Positions 45,391-57,039 of a stretch of DNA of 64,000 nucleotides are shown here, in pieces. The translations under genes were made by a program, and so were the position numbers. Positions within the stretch are counted from its first letter, which is position 1. The number at the start of each line of letters is the position of its first letter. The notes below the pieces were generated by a model. It had not been told where the DNA came from. It made no database searches and saw nothing but the letters and a program-made list of their open reading frames with translations. This DNA comes from Roridomyces roridus (Eukaryota; Basidiomycota; Agaricomycetes; Agaricales; Mycenaceae). The stretch spans positions 186,001 to 250,000 of the forward strand of contig JARKIF010000049.1 of NCBI GenBank assembly GCA_029378245.1, written 5' to 3'.

Positions 45391-47123
45391 ATGCCCGACC
45401 GCAAGATGGAAGATAACATCGCCCAATTCTGCGGTGTCACCGGTGCCTCGTGCGTCCCCCCATCTTGCTCGCACGAACGCAGAATCCTGATGATATCCGA
45501 AGAGTCAAAGAAGCCAAAAAGTATCTGGAAAAGTACAAGCGTGTGGATATCGCTGTGGATGCCTACTACGGCGACCCCAGCGCCATCGCCTCTGCGACCC
45601 CACAACGCACACCCGCTGCTCCGGCCGCTTCGACTAGCAAGCTGAATGCCCTGTTTGACAAGTACAAGGGTGCGTTCTGGCGGGATCCGACTGCAGCCTG
45701 CTCACCGACTGTGCGGTACAGATCCCGATGGGACAGAGATCACTGTAGACGGGACGATTGCTCTCTGTGCGGACCTAGGCGTGGAGCCCGAAGACGTAGT
45801 CCTCCTCGCGGTGGCATACGAACTCAAGAGCCCTCGTGTAGGCGAGTGGGGTCGCACAGGTTGGGTCGAAGGGTGGAAGGCTCTCGGGTGCGTTTGGCGT
45901 CGTCGCGCGCAATATTCTCGACGCTGAATATCTCTACTTCTCTCAGATGCGATTCTCTCCCCGCCATGAAGACCACCCTCGGCCGTCTGAGGACAAAGCT
46001 CGGTCAAGACGCCGACTACTTTCACAAAGTCTACACCCGGACATTCGATTTTGCAAAGTCGGAGGGACAGCGGAGCATCGGTGCGTTTTACCTTCCTCTC
46101 CCTGCGTCTTCTCCCCCCTCCTCTGCCTTGCCATCCTCTACTCTCTTTTCTTCTTTTCATCCCACTCATCCTGACTCAGGCATCGACACCGCCACGGCCT
46201 TCTGGAGTCTCCTCCTCCCGCACGCCATGACCGGCGGCGCGCTGACGCGCATACCCCCAGGCGACGACAACAACGCGATGCAGGTCGACGCACCGCCGTT
46301 TGGCCAGGAGCAGGTGCAGTGGTGGTTTGAGTTTTTGGCGGAGAAGGGCGGCAAGGGGGTTAGTAAGGATACGTGGAATATGGTGAGTTTTCAAGTCCCT
46401 TGATTCTTTTTTCTTTGGTTGGTGGTGAAGCAGGGTGTGCTGCGGAGGCGCAGAAGTCGGGGGACGATCCTCTTGTCAGTCGCAGATTGGCATGCAGGCT
46501 GTCTTTTACTTCTCATGGTGGCTGGAGAGTTGTCGCTCCACCTAATCGGTCCGCAGTGGCACAGGAGGCGGGTCGCGATGATCCTCCGGCGCTCAGAATC
46601 GGGGGCGTCAGATGGTGATGCATTCAATCCTCCCTACCCGCTTGATGCACGCTGGAAAGTTGTTGTGTGCGAGATTGTCACCCAGTGGTGCGAGGGCGGG
46701 GTGCTAAATCCGGTCCTTTTTTTTATCTGTTGGGTGCCCTGCGGCTGCGGCGACTGGTGATTTTGCTGGCAAAGGGGACGATATCTGCATTGAGTTACCG
46801 GCGCACTCCATGTCGTGCTCCCGTCGCCGCTTTCGCCGCTGCGGTGTGGGCTCTCGGGCTTATGATGCAGCGTGCCTTTCCGAGTTTTCGGCCTGGTTTT
46901 CAAGTGGCCGCACGCTCTTCGTCAGCCTTATATCTTTCCTCTTTCCTCGCCCCTCCTCGTGCTCCTTTCTGCCCTCGACGACGCATACTAACACAGCCCA
47001 CAGTTCTACGACTTTATCCGCAGCATCGACGCGCGGTTCGAGACGTACGACATGGAGGCTGCCTGGCCGTCTACGATTGATGATTTTGTCGAGTATGCGC
47101 GGGAGCGGGTCAAGGCTTCGTAG
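45391..47123 (+). CDS. DCN1-like cullin neddylation protein (UBA + PONY domain)
   Basis: [20 protein letters not shown] is a UBA-like start. A 53-nt intron (GTGCGT to CCGAAG) joins to [20 protein letters not shown] and YYGDP, the classical Dcn1 linker. The potentiating-neddylation domain follows: [56 protein letters not shown] and [14 protein letters not shown]. Then come [11 protein letters not shown] and [13 protein letters not shown] and, after a very long intron, [16 protein letters not shown], then [20 protein letters not shown]. Dcn1 is an E3-like scaffold that brings Ubc12~Nedd8 to cullins, activating SCF-type ligases. Six introns, about 290 aa. The stop is at 47121-47123. Confidence 0.93.
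46434..46960. other. Extra sequence inside last DCN1-like intron
   Basis: Other introns in this gene are near 50-70 nt, but this one spans 46383-47003 (621 nt). A normal-looking short intron could end at CAG 46431-46433, and another 3' site with a CTAAC branch sequence ends at 47003. The extra piece has no recognisable ORF and no clear terminal repeats by eye. Confidence 0.5.
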
Positions 47124-50100
47124 CTGCCCGCAGGTGGAGAGAATAAATGTGATTGAATCTACTGTGTGAATTTCTTTTTTGTGTAGTACATATATACTAG
47201 TTTGTGAATACTAGACGGAGCTTGGAGCCGTTTTTATGTGATTACCAGTGTGTAGGATTGAGCGATGAGGCTCGAGTGGATGATGGCGAGAGAAGGACGA
47301 CTCGGACGAGGTCCGGGAGGGTCCAGAGGCGGGCGAACTCGAAGGCTCGCCATGCGACGATGTGCATAGGGACGGGAGCTTGTGTATCGTCGCGGGAGAA
47401 GGATGACGATAACTTGGAGCGTGGCTTGCCGCCTGAGGTCTTAAGTAAGGGTGTTTGTAAGATCCAGGCTATGTCGCGGGTCGCGGCAGAAGTCAGGGTC
47501 TACATAAGATCTTGAGGAGTGCGGCGGCTGCATAGCTGCTTAATTGACAGGGAAGGCGGCGTTGGGACGAAGGCGCTGAGAGATTAAGACTAGGTCCAGG
47601 CGGCTACGCCGAGGGGCCGTGGCCAGGTGAAGATCCGGAGAGAAGTGGTTAGGGGAGGCTTGGACATCCCGGCAAGTATGGTATGGGTGTATGAAGGGCT
47701 GACGCCGAAGAGGAGGGAGATGATTCATGAACGAGTCGACAGAGTCGCATATGGATATCGGCAGAGTCGGGGCCTGGGGGGACCACTGAGGAGAGAGGAA
47801 ACGTCTTTCCTCTCCTCGACGACGGAGACACAGTGGCGCACTGCGCCGCACCGAGAGAAGGGTAATCCCGATGAAATGGGGCGGGGGACCGAACCCGAAT
47901 GTATGAGCTGTATGAAATCGCAGATTCAATTAAGTGCTTGCTTGCTTACTGCGGGAGCGGGAGTACGTTAAGTACTCACTGCCAATCTCCCGGCGGCGGG
48001 AGGTAGAGGTAGGAAGGAGGTAGCGGGATGTCGGATGAGTGTTGAGCGCTGATTTGCAACGCTAGGCCACCGCCGGCGCCTAGAGCTTGTCGAGAGCGGC
48101 TGAGCCGGGTAAGCGAGGTAGTGCAGACTGCAGCGCTCAGGTATGGTTGCGCTTGTGGGAGTATTCTGCAGACCCTCGGCGGATGACGCACGACATAGCG
48201 AATCGAAGGTAGCCATGGCGGGTGACGACGGAGATAGGAAAGCAAAGAGCAAAGCAAAGAAGAAACAATGTTCTCAAGATCAGCCATGCTCGGAAGCACG
48301 GCCAGGCTGGAGATAGAAAGATTGAGCAATTCAGATTCGAGGAAGCGATCGGCCGATGTACATCTCAGAGTCCCGGGCTCAATTGCAGGGCAGGAGAGTT
48401 TCAGGGAATGTGAAGCGCAGAAGACATGTAATGCATGTGCCTCGCCAAACCCAGAGTAACAGAACGTAGGTGGACAGAAGGGAGATTGCGGGGACCTGTC
48501 TCAGCAAGTATAAAAAGGACGGAAGAAGATGTCGATAGCGTACCACGCTGGGTGGACCTCCAAAAAAGGAGAGACGCGGACCAGGAAGGGGATAGCTTGA
48601 TACTCCGGACACTTCTTCACTTTTTGGGAGTGTAGAAGAACGATTTCGGAGGCCGAGATACGACAGAGCAAGCGCATCCGACAAGTATAGCAATTGGGCC
48701 GGCCAAAATTGGTGGGACTCGAGGGTGTTGCTCCGGCGAAATCGTGGCGTGGGTGAATCGGGCACGGAGGTCCGCCGGCAGGAGAGAGAGCTAGGAACGA
48801 GCACGATGAGCCAGTCCATTGTGCTTTTTTGACAGCAACTGCACCTGATTTGTGACACCGGTACGATATCGTGCTAGCTTCTGGCGTAGGGGAAGCGGAT
48901 GTTGTAGCGAGGCGAAGATCGGCTCCAAGACATAAGGCTGACAGAGGCTCCACTCCACCATTATACGGAGACTCCCAGGCAGAGACTGTTTTACATCGGA
49001 CGCGCGAACGAGGGCGTGTAAAAACAGACACAAGAAGCAGGTATCCGCATCGGGAACGGGTGCAGTCGCCGCTGAGGGGCAGTCAATTGTCTCGAGAAGA
49101 AAGTATATGGGAAAAGAACAAAGAAACGCCGCCAGGGTCCGGGACAGCAGGGAGGAAGTTTCCGTTTACGCGACAAGGACGGCTCGCAGGTCCAATCGCC
49201 GAGCTAGAATGGAAGATGTTGGCGACGGTCCTGAGTGGCTGAGAAGCTGGATGAGATTTCGGAGATTCGCAGCCCAGTGACGAAACGCAATGGCATAAGG
49301 TGAGCTGCCGTCAGATTTTCTCAGCGGTGGTGCCTGCCTGTGTGGACAATTGGAACGATTAAGTGGGTGTAGCGCCTGTCATGATTTATCGCACACACCT
49401 TCAGGTCCGACCTATTTGGAACCCATGTTTGGCGAGGCACGCCAGCGGGGACCAGAGCCTTCGCTGCACGGGTGGGTCGGATCTACAGAGACCGAGGTCT
49501 CGCCCGCCATTTGGCAGATCCGTCAGCTCTTCGTAGGTTCCGTTAATTTTGAATCTTGATTCTGAACAAGGTAGCACACGAGCCACAACCTCGCCAACAG
49601 GAAGTTCGTGCTTGCCGAAATCGAATTCCTTCCGTGCTTGCCGCATATTTCGGAGAGTGTCGATCAGAGGGCCGGGCCCCGTTAAGGACGTCGAAAGCAC
49701 TTCGAAGGCCGGCGGACATAGGTCGTGGTCCTGCGAAAAAACTAGTCGTGGGTGGCCTGATTTTTCCAGTATTGATAAGTTGCGTCAGGCCCAGGACTCC
49801 ATTATGTATGATCCAGTCCTCAGGCTGACGATATAGATTCGATTTGTGCTTTTCATCATGACGTGGACAAGAAGAGATCCACCTGTTAACCTCCTACTCA
49901 AGTCTCAAGATCTCAAGGCCCACTGAGATGGGTTGGCCAGCCGCCAGCTGAGAAGATCAGGCCGAGATTCCGTGTGCGGGACCCGGATGGCAAGCAAGAG
50001 CAAAGTCGAAAAGAAGCCGCAATGTCAGCCACCCAGCATAGTCGAGTAGTGGACAGCCCTCGTCGAGGAGAAGTTGCCAGGGAAAAGGCCGCAGGCCGCA

Positions 50101-50801
50101 GAGTCGGCGAAGACGGTACGACCCTTTAAGCTTCAAGTTCTGTACTAGGCCGTCGAAACTTCCAGTCGACGAGATGTTTTGGCCTTTGCATCACCAGACT
50201 TTCATCGGCTTGAGTTGAGAATCGAGACGGGGTCATGGTGGTCTAATCAAAGATGTAAGCCAGTGGGAATCAAACTCCGTCAAACTCCGCTCTAACCCCC
50301 GTGCGTCAGTCACGTGGCTAACGTCCTCCCGACTTGTTCCCGACTTTCAAGTCGGGTCCGCGCTTTCTTCATCAACGCTTCATCCGAGCAAGGATATACG
50401 GACCGTACAACCGAGGCTGTACTACCTTCGGCTCTCGCCCACTTATGGCCCGCCAAATTGCGGCGCCAATAGAGACCTCAGAAAGGACCCGGCGGGTACA
50501 CTTGGAAATGGTTAGATTACACACGGGAGCAGTTCATATCTCTCTTTCGTGCCTCAACCGACTGACTTCGAATGCACGACTGTCTACTCATCGTCGCGTA
50601 CGAGAAATACTCGACTCCAAGTCGGAAGTCCAATCCATCATCTCCGACTCTAGCAGAGTTTTCGTCGAGCTACTACACCGCAACTCGGAATTCTATTCTC
50701 ATACACTGATTTACTTCATGCATGCAGTGCTCGGATGCGGAAAGATAAAGAGGGAGGCAGGTCACCCACTTACAAGCTTCTTCCCCCCGCCAGCGGCCAC
50801 C
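47124..50801. other. Region without supported gene
   Basis: ORFs of 100-180 codons exist on both strands (for example 48501-49031 minus) but overlap each other and show no domain, signal or splice pattern. The last 450 bases should hold the promoter of the 7-TM gene at 50802. Confidence 0.45.
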
Positions 50802-52214
50802 ATGTCCTCGACCTCATTTCCTCCCTCAGACACAGACGGCCAGACACTGTATCATTTTGGGCTTGACCTCTCGCAGAATACCATTGGTGTTATCTGGGAG
50901 AGCATATTTCTCAGTAAGCACCCTATCCACAATTATAATCATGAGTTTAAATCAAGTTCGCTCAAGGTGCCTACGGCGTTTTCTTTGTCTTGGCTGTATA
51001 TTCCATCTTGTGAGCCCTCGCATCTCCCGTCGGCGACATCCATCTCATCGCCACTACAGTCGAAGGGGACTCAAATCTAGGAGCTCGGTCATCATGCTTC
51101 TGGTCGTGATCTACCTCTACGCGACATCCGTCACTCTCTGGGCCTTGAATGTCACGACTCTGTTCAAAAACATGCATTCCTTGCTTATGGATTACCCCAC
51201 CATGCCACTTGAAGATCGGGTGGCACAGGCCAACCTCGATGTCGCCAGTCTGGGTGTTCCGATGGAGGCACTTTTCATGTTTAACGTGCGTTTCAACTTG
51301 CTCTCCGTTCGCGCGTTTATTCGATTGGCTTAGATGCTCATCGGAGACAGTGTCGTGATTTGGCGAGCGTGGGTTTTATACCCACGAACGCTCTGGGCTG
51401 TGTCCGCCCCATGCATCTTGCTCCTCATGTCTTTCAGTAAGTCGCAAATCTGCTGTTGGATGCTGGCTCATTCAGCCCGCGGCCAGTCTTTACCATCATT
51501 GATATTACCTGCTTGACTGGCGCTGGATGGTCGGATCAGACATCCATTTCGAACGGGGGAGGAGTCTGCTCTCACGCAGAACTTCTTTCGTGGGCGTTCT
51601 CCCTGGGAACCAACGCCAGCTGCACCCTCTTGATCGGCCTCAAGGCCTGGTACGTCAATTGACCGTATTGTTGCGTCGCTGACACTTCTGTGAAGGCAAC
51701 ACCGAAGGGTTATGAAATCTTTGAATATCACTGGAAATGGGCGTCGAATGTCTGCCGACAAAATCCTCTCCCTCTTGGTCGAATCTGGGTTTATTTATTG
51801 TCTATTCTGGGTGAGTAACACTCCACGACTCGGTACCCAACCGTGGAATTCATAATCACCTGGCAGCTCACCCAACTCATCCTCTTCTTCCCCGTGTCCC
51901 GGTTTACGCCCCTCATATACGTCTACGAGATGTTCGCCGGCATGGGGGACCAAATATCGGGGATGTACCCCACTCTGATTATCGTCATTGTTAACCTGCA
52001 GCATACGATCTGGGACTCGGACGGCCAGGTGGATTTGAGCTTCAAGGCGGCCCCGGGGAATACCGATGGGAGTGCGAGCACTATACGATGGGCTTGGCCT
52101 TCGCAGCGGAGCGTACCTGTTGCGTTGGAGGATAAGATTGGGAGTAGACTCGGAGATGAGAGGGGCATTCCGATGGAAGATGTTTCTAAAGCTGGGGCCG
52201 TCCGAAATGTTTAG
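50802..52214 (+). CDS. Seven-TM membrane protein, diverged paralogue C
   Basis: MSSTSFPPSDTDGQTLYHFG leads to TM1 (NTIGVIWESIFL). The following exons read GAYGVFFVLAVYSIL, SRRGLKSRSSVIMLLVVIYL, YPTMPLEDRVAQAN and GDSVVIWRAWVLYPR. They continue with VFTIIDITCLTGAGW, SWAFSLGTNASCTLLIGLKA, RRMSADKILSLLVESGFIYC and MFAGMGDQISGMYPTLIIVI, with a different tail ending VSKAGAVRNV. Exon boundaries match copies A and B. The protein is more diverged from A and B than these are from each other, so the tandem arrangement with B is older than the inverted duplication. The second exon join is the least certain. Confidence 0.75.
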
Positions 52215-52834
52215 GTAGTCTGGGTTGAGAACTTTTTGCTTGAAGCAAGTCATGAATCTTGGGTGTTCCAACTTGGAGGTTGAACGTTGAACATTGAATT
52301 TGGTCAGTTGAGAACACATGGGTTTCCCGGTGGTGACGGTGGCGATTCGACGCGGGTTCAGTGATCTGCTCGGCACGTGGCAGCGGTGAATAGCACCTCC
52401 GGGGAAACCTTTATCCTCCCGATTCCTCCGCGTTGCGATCGATTCTGGAAAGCCTCCCTCCGGGCGTTTCACCTGGTGACGGCAGTTCGGCCTCACCAAC
52501 CAGTGCCACTTGACCACCACAACATCGACCTCTGTGAGCGCCTTGGCTGCATTTCTCGGAGTTCTCCTGCATTCAGCCTTGATTCAGCCAGCTTCTTTTT
52601 TTCCCAATACTTCTCAACAGGTTCATCTCTTAATCGTTATCTAGTAATGGATGCTCTCTCCTCCTAACTGCGCCACTCGGTCCCGTTCTCCTCCCAATCG
52701 ACGATCTTCCGCGACTTAGGCACCGATTGTGCCTCACAAGACGTGGGTATGGATTAACGTTCTGGCAAAGGGGCTCTCCTAATGAACGTGGATGCGGTAT
52801 ATCTTGACCTGCGAAACCCTTGCACCCTTCAGCC
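52215..52834. other. Intergenic; block B starts about 52505
   Basis: The first part is the 3' flank of the paralogue C gene. From about 52505 it aligns in reverse with 19260 downward, including TCTTAATCGTTATCTA and CCTAACTGCGCCA. The TM gene B promoter should be in the last 300 bases. Confidence 0.6.
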
Positions 52835-54323
52835 ATGTCCTCCGATGCAGTTCCCAGCGCCATTCCGTCGCCCCTCTCAGAGGCCGACGGTCAGATCCTC
52901 AGATCTTGGGGCGTCGCTATCATCTACGGCGCCGTTGGCGTCATCTTCGAGACCACCTTTCTTAGTGAGCATCCATTTCGTTGCTGTGCGCACAATACTG
53001 AGTGACGCCGCAGGTGCGTATGGAATCTTTTTTGTGGTCGCCCTGTGGACCATCTTGTGCGTTTCCTTGTCATTCTCTTACCACCGAAACCTCACTGCAC
53101 TCTGTACAGCCGTCGAGGCCTTAAATCGCGGAGCTCCTTCATCATGCTCTGCGTCGTCATCTACCTCTACATCAGCTCCGTCACGCTCTGGGCTCTCAAC
53201 GTCTCCTTCCACATAAAACGCTGGTACGCATTTCTGATCGACGACCCGACTATGCCGCTCGAGGACCGCACGGACGTGGCGTACGACAAGATCTCTGCCT
53301 TGGGCACACCGATGGAAGCCATTTTCATGTTCAATGTGCGTTTGTTCTTCCAACTCTTGTTTCCACAGCACTACTTACCGAGTGGGCATTTAGATGGTGG
53401 TCGGCGACAGCGTCGTCATCTGGCGCGCGTGGGTTCTGTACCAGCGACAACGTTTCCTCGTCTTCGTCCCCATCTTCTTTCTCGTCATGTCCTTTAGTGC
53501 GTCTATTTCCTCGTCGAGTTTCTCTAGTAGTTGAACTAGGACCCGTAGTTTTCTGCATCATCGACCTCAGCTGCTTGACGGGTGCCGGCTGGGGATCGCA
53601 GACGACCACCGCAGAAGGCGGGGGCGTGTGTACACATGCGGAGCTCATCTCGTGGGCCTTCTCCCTTGGCACCAATGTCACTTGCACACTGTTGATCGGG
53701 ATGAAAGCTTGGTGAGTTATTTCTTCTTCGTAGTTGTTTTCACCTGACGTTGCTCTATTCAAGGACACACCGCAGGATGACACAGTCTCTGCACGTGGTG
53801 AACAACCCACGGAGGATGTCCACCGACCGGATCCTCTCGCTGTTCGTCGAGTCCGGATTTATCTATTGCTTATTCTGGGTATGTCTCCCCCCCTTCTCCC
53901 TCTTTCTAACTCATACCCCACCAGTGCACGCAACTCATTCTATTCTTCGACGTTTCCGTCAACTCGGGCTGGATCTTTGTCTATCAAATGTTTGCTGGGA
54001 TGGGCGACCAAATATCCGGCATGTACCCCACCCTCATCATCGTCATCGTCAACCTGCATTACACCATCTGGGATGACGACGCTTCCGTTAACTTGAACTC
54101 CTCTCTGGGACATTCGAGCGGAGGCGGACCAAATAGCGGGAACACTAGTACTCTGAGGTGGGCGTCGAACGTCAACTCCAAGCGTTCAGGGACGACGGAG
54201 AGCATCGGGGGGATGGGCACGCGCGCCCGGAGTGTTACCCTTCAGCTTGGGAACGAGGGTGAGCTGGAGGGGACGCAGAGTGCGGGCGAGATTCCGATGT
54301 TTGATATTCAGAAGAGCCCGTAG
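52835..54323 (+). CDS. Seven-TM membrane protein, copy B
   Basis: MSSDAVPSAIPSPLSEADGQ starts at 52835, followed by the same eight-exon, seven-helix structure as copy A. Shared landmarks are IIYGAVGVIFETTFLS, AYGIFFVVALWTIL, FIMLCVVIYLYISSVTLWAL, PTMPLEDRTD, GDSVVIWRAWVLYQR, VFCIIDLSCLTGAGW, SWAFSLGTNVTCTLLIGMK and MFAGMGDQISGMYPTLII. The tail is Ser/Gly-rich with GTRARSVTLQLGNEGELEG. It stops after FDIQKSP because the codon that is CAG in copy A is TAG here (54321-54323), three codons earlier. Otherwise the frame is intact. It is convergent with the F-box gene, with 112 bases between stops. Confidence 0.82.
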
Positions 54324-54435
54324 GCGGTTTAAATGTAGGTTTTTTTCTTTCTCCGGACTTATATGTACAACCAGACCGTTCGAGTTCATTCGTTTGTAAA
54401 GAATACATTGCATCATATCCAACATGTAGCTAACA

Positions 54436-55926
54436 TCATATCCACCGCATGCGTAGATTCTCAACCCTCAACTCCACACCGCTCGCCACCAACCTCTGCC
54501 ACCGCTCCTCCAATTCCGCACCGAATTCACCCTCCGTTTCCGTATCGAAAAACACCGAAAATTGAGTAATCCTCCGTGTCGTCTCCTGGGGGCTCTTCTC
54601 CAACACAGCAGTCACTGTATCCAACAACCTCCTTTGGTTGTCATCGTTCATACAGCGCAGCTCGACGGAGGTAAGCTGCGGCAGTACTCGATCATCCACA
54701 ACGACTTCGTGGAAAATCAAATTCCCTGCACTCGAATCTGCCACCATCAACTCGAGCTTTTCGAGCGTGGGTGAGAGGTAACGCAGGAGGGAGAGCAGAT
54801 GGAGTGGAGAGTCGCTGCCTGTGCGAACGTACAGTTTGAGCTGCCGAAGACGGCATTGCCAGCGCTGCAATGGTTGGAAGATGAGGACGTCCACGGGTTC
54901 GTTGCCCGGGGGAATGCGAGTGAGGTCTAGATGCTCGAGAGCGGGGAGGGAGAGGTAGCGGAGTGTACCCCAGCTGGCGGGGCCGGAGAAGGTGAAGGAG
55001 CGCAGATCGAGGAGCGGGGGTGCCAGGACTAGTCCGTGTGAGGCGCTTCGGATGTCGAGGATGCAGGTTTGGAGATTGGGTGTGGTGCGAACGAGGTCTA
55101 GGCAGTCACTCGCGCTGGCACCGTGCATTTCTAAACTCGTGAGCTGCCCCCATGGGAGAAGGATTTCGGACGGGTATATCCCGCCCTCCAGGGAAATATG
55201 TCGTAGCATGGGTGCGTGCATAAACACGGAAATTGGGTTGATTATGTCCGGAGAGCCGTGCGCGGAGAGGGTTAGCCGCTCGAGGAGGGGGAGGGCAGAG
55301 ATGTTGAGAAGAGGGAAGTGGCTGAAGGGAAGGTGAAGCTCTACATCTCGCCACCGCTCTGAGTATCGATTCAAGACCGGGACGAGGGTCTTGTCAGGAT
55401 CGGTGTAGCTGCGATTTCCGATGCTGACGTCGATTGGGTGCGGTTCTGACCTGTGAAGCCAACTGTCGAGGAGTGCAACCCATTTGGAATCGAGGTGCCC
55501 AGGTCCATCGTCCGAGTCAACGTCGATTCGGACTTGACGCCAAAGTGTCGGTGTCGCGAGTGCGATCGTCCGCCAGTCGCGACAGACGCGAGTGAAAACC
55601 AGTGGTGGCTGGTCTGGTGATGGGTATGCGTGGTTCTCATCCTCAGCGAGGAGGGAGTCGATGAAGATTTGAGAGGTAATCTCAAAAGGCAGCGTGAGGA
55701 CTGGATAGTCTTTGCCGCGAAGTTGCTCCAGCCGAAGTTGCTCCACAACACCTGCTCGAGCTTCTCTGAGTAGGCCGAGCGATTCTTCGTGGTGGGCAAT
55801 CTCTGAATCGAGTCGCTCAAGGCGCGCACGCAGCTCGTTGGCTGCGGTGAGCATGGTCAGTATGAGGCAGTGGTCAACGCCACTGATGCGTTTCGTCATC
55901 TCATCTTGATCCCGAACCGTCATCAT
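54436..55926 (-). CDS. F-box-like/LRR protein, copy B
   Basis: Single exon from MMTVRDQDEMTKRISG at 55926 to RVENLRMRWI, about 496 aa. It has the same coiled-coil (ELRARLERLDSEIAHHEESL), F-box-like (LPFEITSQIFIDSLLAED, FTRVCRDWRTIALATPTLW) and Leu-rich C-terminal layout as copy A. Relative to A it has a four-residue insertion near residue 360 (VLIFQPLQRW against VLLQRW) and the substitution EAGFGPE to EGEFGAE. No frame break is seen, so both copies could be functional. The ATG is chosen where the two copies begin to share frame. The Cys-rich protein gene lies 72 bases upstream. Confidence 0.85.
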   Translation of the reverse strand: MMTVRDQDEMTKRISGVDHCLILTMLTAANELRARLERLDSEIAHHEESLGLLREARAGVVEQLRLEQLRGKDYPVLTLPFEITSQIFIDSLLAEDENHAYPSPDQPPLVFTRVCRDWRTIALATPTLWRQVRIDVDSDDGPGHLDSKWVALLDSWLHRSEPHPIDVSIGNRSYTDPDKTLVPVLNRYSERWRDVELHLPFSHFPLLNISALPLLERLTLSAHGSPDIINPISVFMHAPMLRHISLEGGIYPSEILLPWGQLTSLEMHGASASDCLDLVRTTPNLQTCILDIRSASHGLVLAPPLLDLRSFTFSGPASWGTLRYLSLPALEHLDLTRIPPGNEPVDVLIFQPLQRWQCRLRQLKLYVRTGSDSPLHLLSLLRYLSPTLEKLELMVADSSAGNLIFHEVVVDDRVLPQLTSVELRCMNDDNQRRLLDTVTAVLEKSPQETTRRITQFSVFFDTETEGEFGAELEERWQRLVASGVELRVENLRMRWI

Positions 55927-55998
55927 CTCAACCTTTTTCTTCTCGAACTGCGAACGACACATTCAAGTACATACAAACCACCCCACTGTGTTATCCAA

Positions 55999-56290
55999 TC
56001 ATTCGTCCACTGCAAAGAAATCAGACGGCAATACAGTCGAAAGAAAGGATCTCACCAGTGAAGCACGTCCCGTCGGTGCTCAAGATGCATCCCAGACTCG
56101 TGGTCCCGCACGCACCGCAAGACACGGTCATGCCGAGTCCCCAATAATCAACACACAGAGAATCGCCCGAACAGCGACCAGGGCATCCCGTGGGGGACTC
56201 GCATTCGCAGGTTTGGCGCTCGGTAAGCAGGGGGTTCGCTGCTGCGAGGCTGAGGGCGAGGACAATCGAAAGAAGCCGAACGGCGTACAT
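55999..56290 (-). CDS. Small secreted cysteine-rich protein, copy B
   Basis: Signal peptide MYAVRLLSIVLALSLAAA, then NPLLTERQTCECESPTGC, GRCSGDSLCVDYWGLG, SCGACGTTSLGC and TDGTCFT. An intron (GTGAGA donor, GCAG acceptor) is followed by the VDE exon and TGA at 55999-56001. The mature protein has nine cysteines instead of ten, as the sixth (DYC) is Trp here. Otherwise it matches copy A closely. Loss of one Cys from an even set would leave an unpaired residue or a changed disulphide pattern. It is the first gene of the cassette, sharing strand with the F-box gene. Confidence 0.8.
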
Positions 56291-56321
56291 GGCTGTCTGG
56301 TGTGTCGCTTTTTGAGCCAGG

Positions 56322-56328
56322 TTTTATA
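56322..56328 (-). promoter_or_regulatory. TATA box of Cys-rich protein gene B
   Basis: TATAAAA on the minus strand, about 32 bases before the ATG at 56290, in the same context as copy A. Confidence 0.65.
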
Positions 56329-57039
56329 CGTTTCTGCTTACCATTAACCGGCGACCTTAGAACTCGTGTACCCCACCCACACACGCCGCGCGGGCCCTCC
56401 CGGATTGAATGACCTCGACGCTTCTCCCTCGTTCTCTTCTCAGGTCAGCAGTATTTCAGTAGTATTTGTCGCGTTTCAACGGCAGAATCTACTTACCCGG
56501 TGTCGCAGTACGTCCTCATCAACTGGTCCGGGCCATTCTCTCTGCGCCGGATTGGATAATACTCCCAAGAGGGAGTCGACCACTGGATGGCATCCCGCTC
56601 AGGCCGGCGGGTCTCGGCGACTGGAAGGAGAGGCTGGGATGACAGTTCACACAGACAGGCCTCAACACGAAGTCGACCGTGTCGCTGAACTCAATGTTAT
56701 GAGGTGAAAAACACGATCCTCTCCCGCATCACCTCCTTCTACCAGCCAAACCATAGATGCCGAGTGGCCACTGCCAGGCTTTCCGTGCACCCACGCTTTG
56801 AAGGGCCGCAAGTTGACGTGGTCTGGATCGCCGTGACTGATATCTATCATCATCCATTGCAGTTGAGTTCGTCTTCTGCGTTTCTCCTTGAGTCGCATAC
56901 GCTGATTCCGTATCAATTCTCTTGCCGAGCACACTTTTCTTCGACTCACACTTGACATGCAATTTCATCGTCCGCCCTGAATGTAGGGGGAGAGAAGGGC
57001 AGCACTTTCAGTCAACCCACCTTAAAGGTGGGTCAACGA
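56329..57039. other. Conserved stretch upstream of Cys-rich protein gene B
   Basis: Mirror of 14641-15360. Indels break the ORF seen in block A, which argues against a gene in this interval. It carries shared phrases such as GGGAGTCGACCACTGGATGG. Confidence 0.5.

Noticed and set aside
46383..47003. Intact transposon in the DCN1-like intron
   Set aside because: No terminal inverted repeats, target duplication or transposase frame could be seen by eye. It is kept only as an unexplained long intron.
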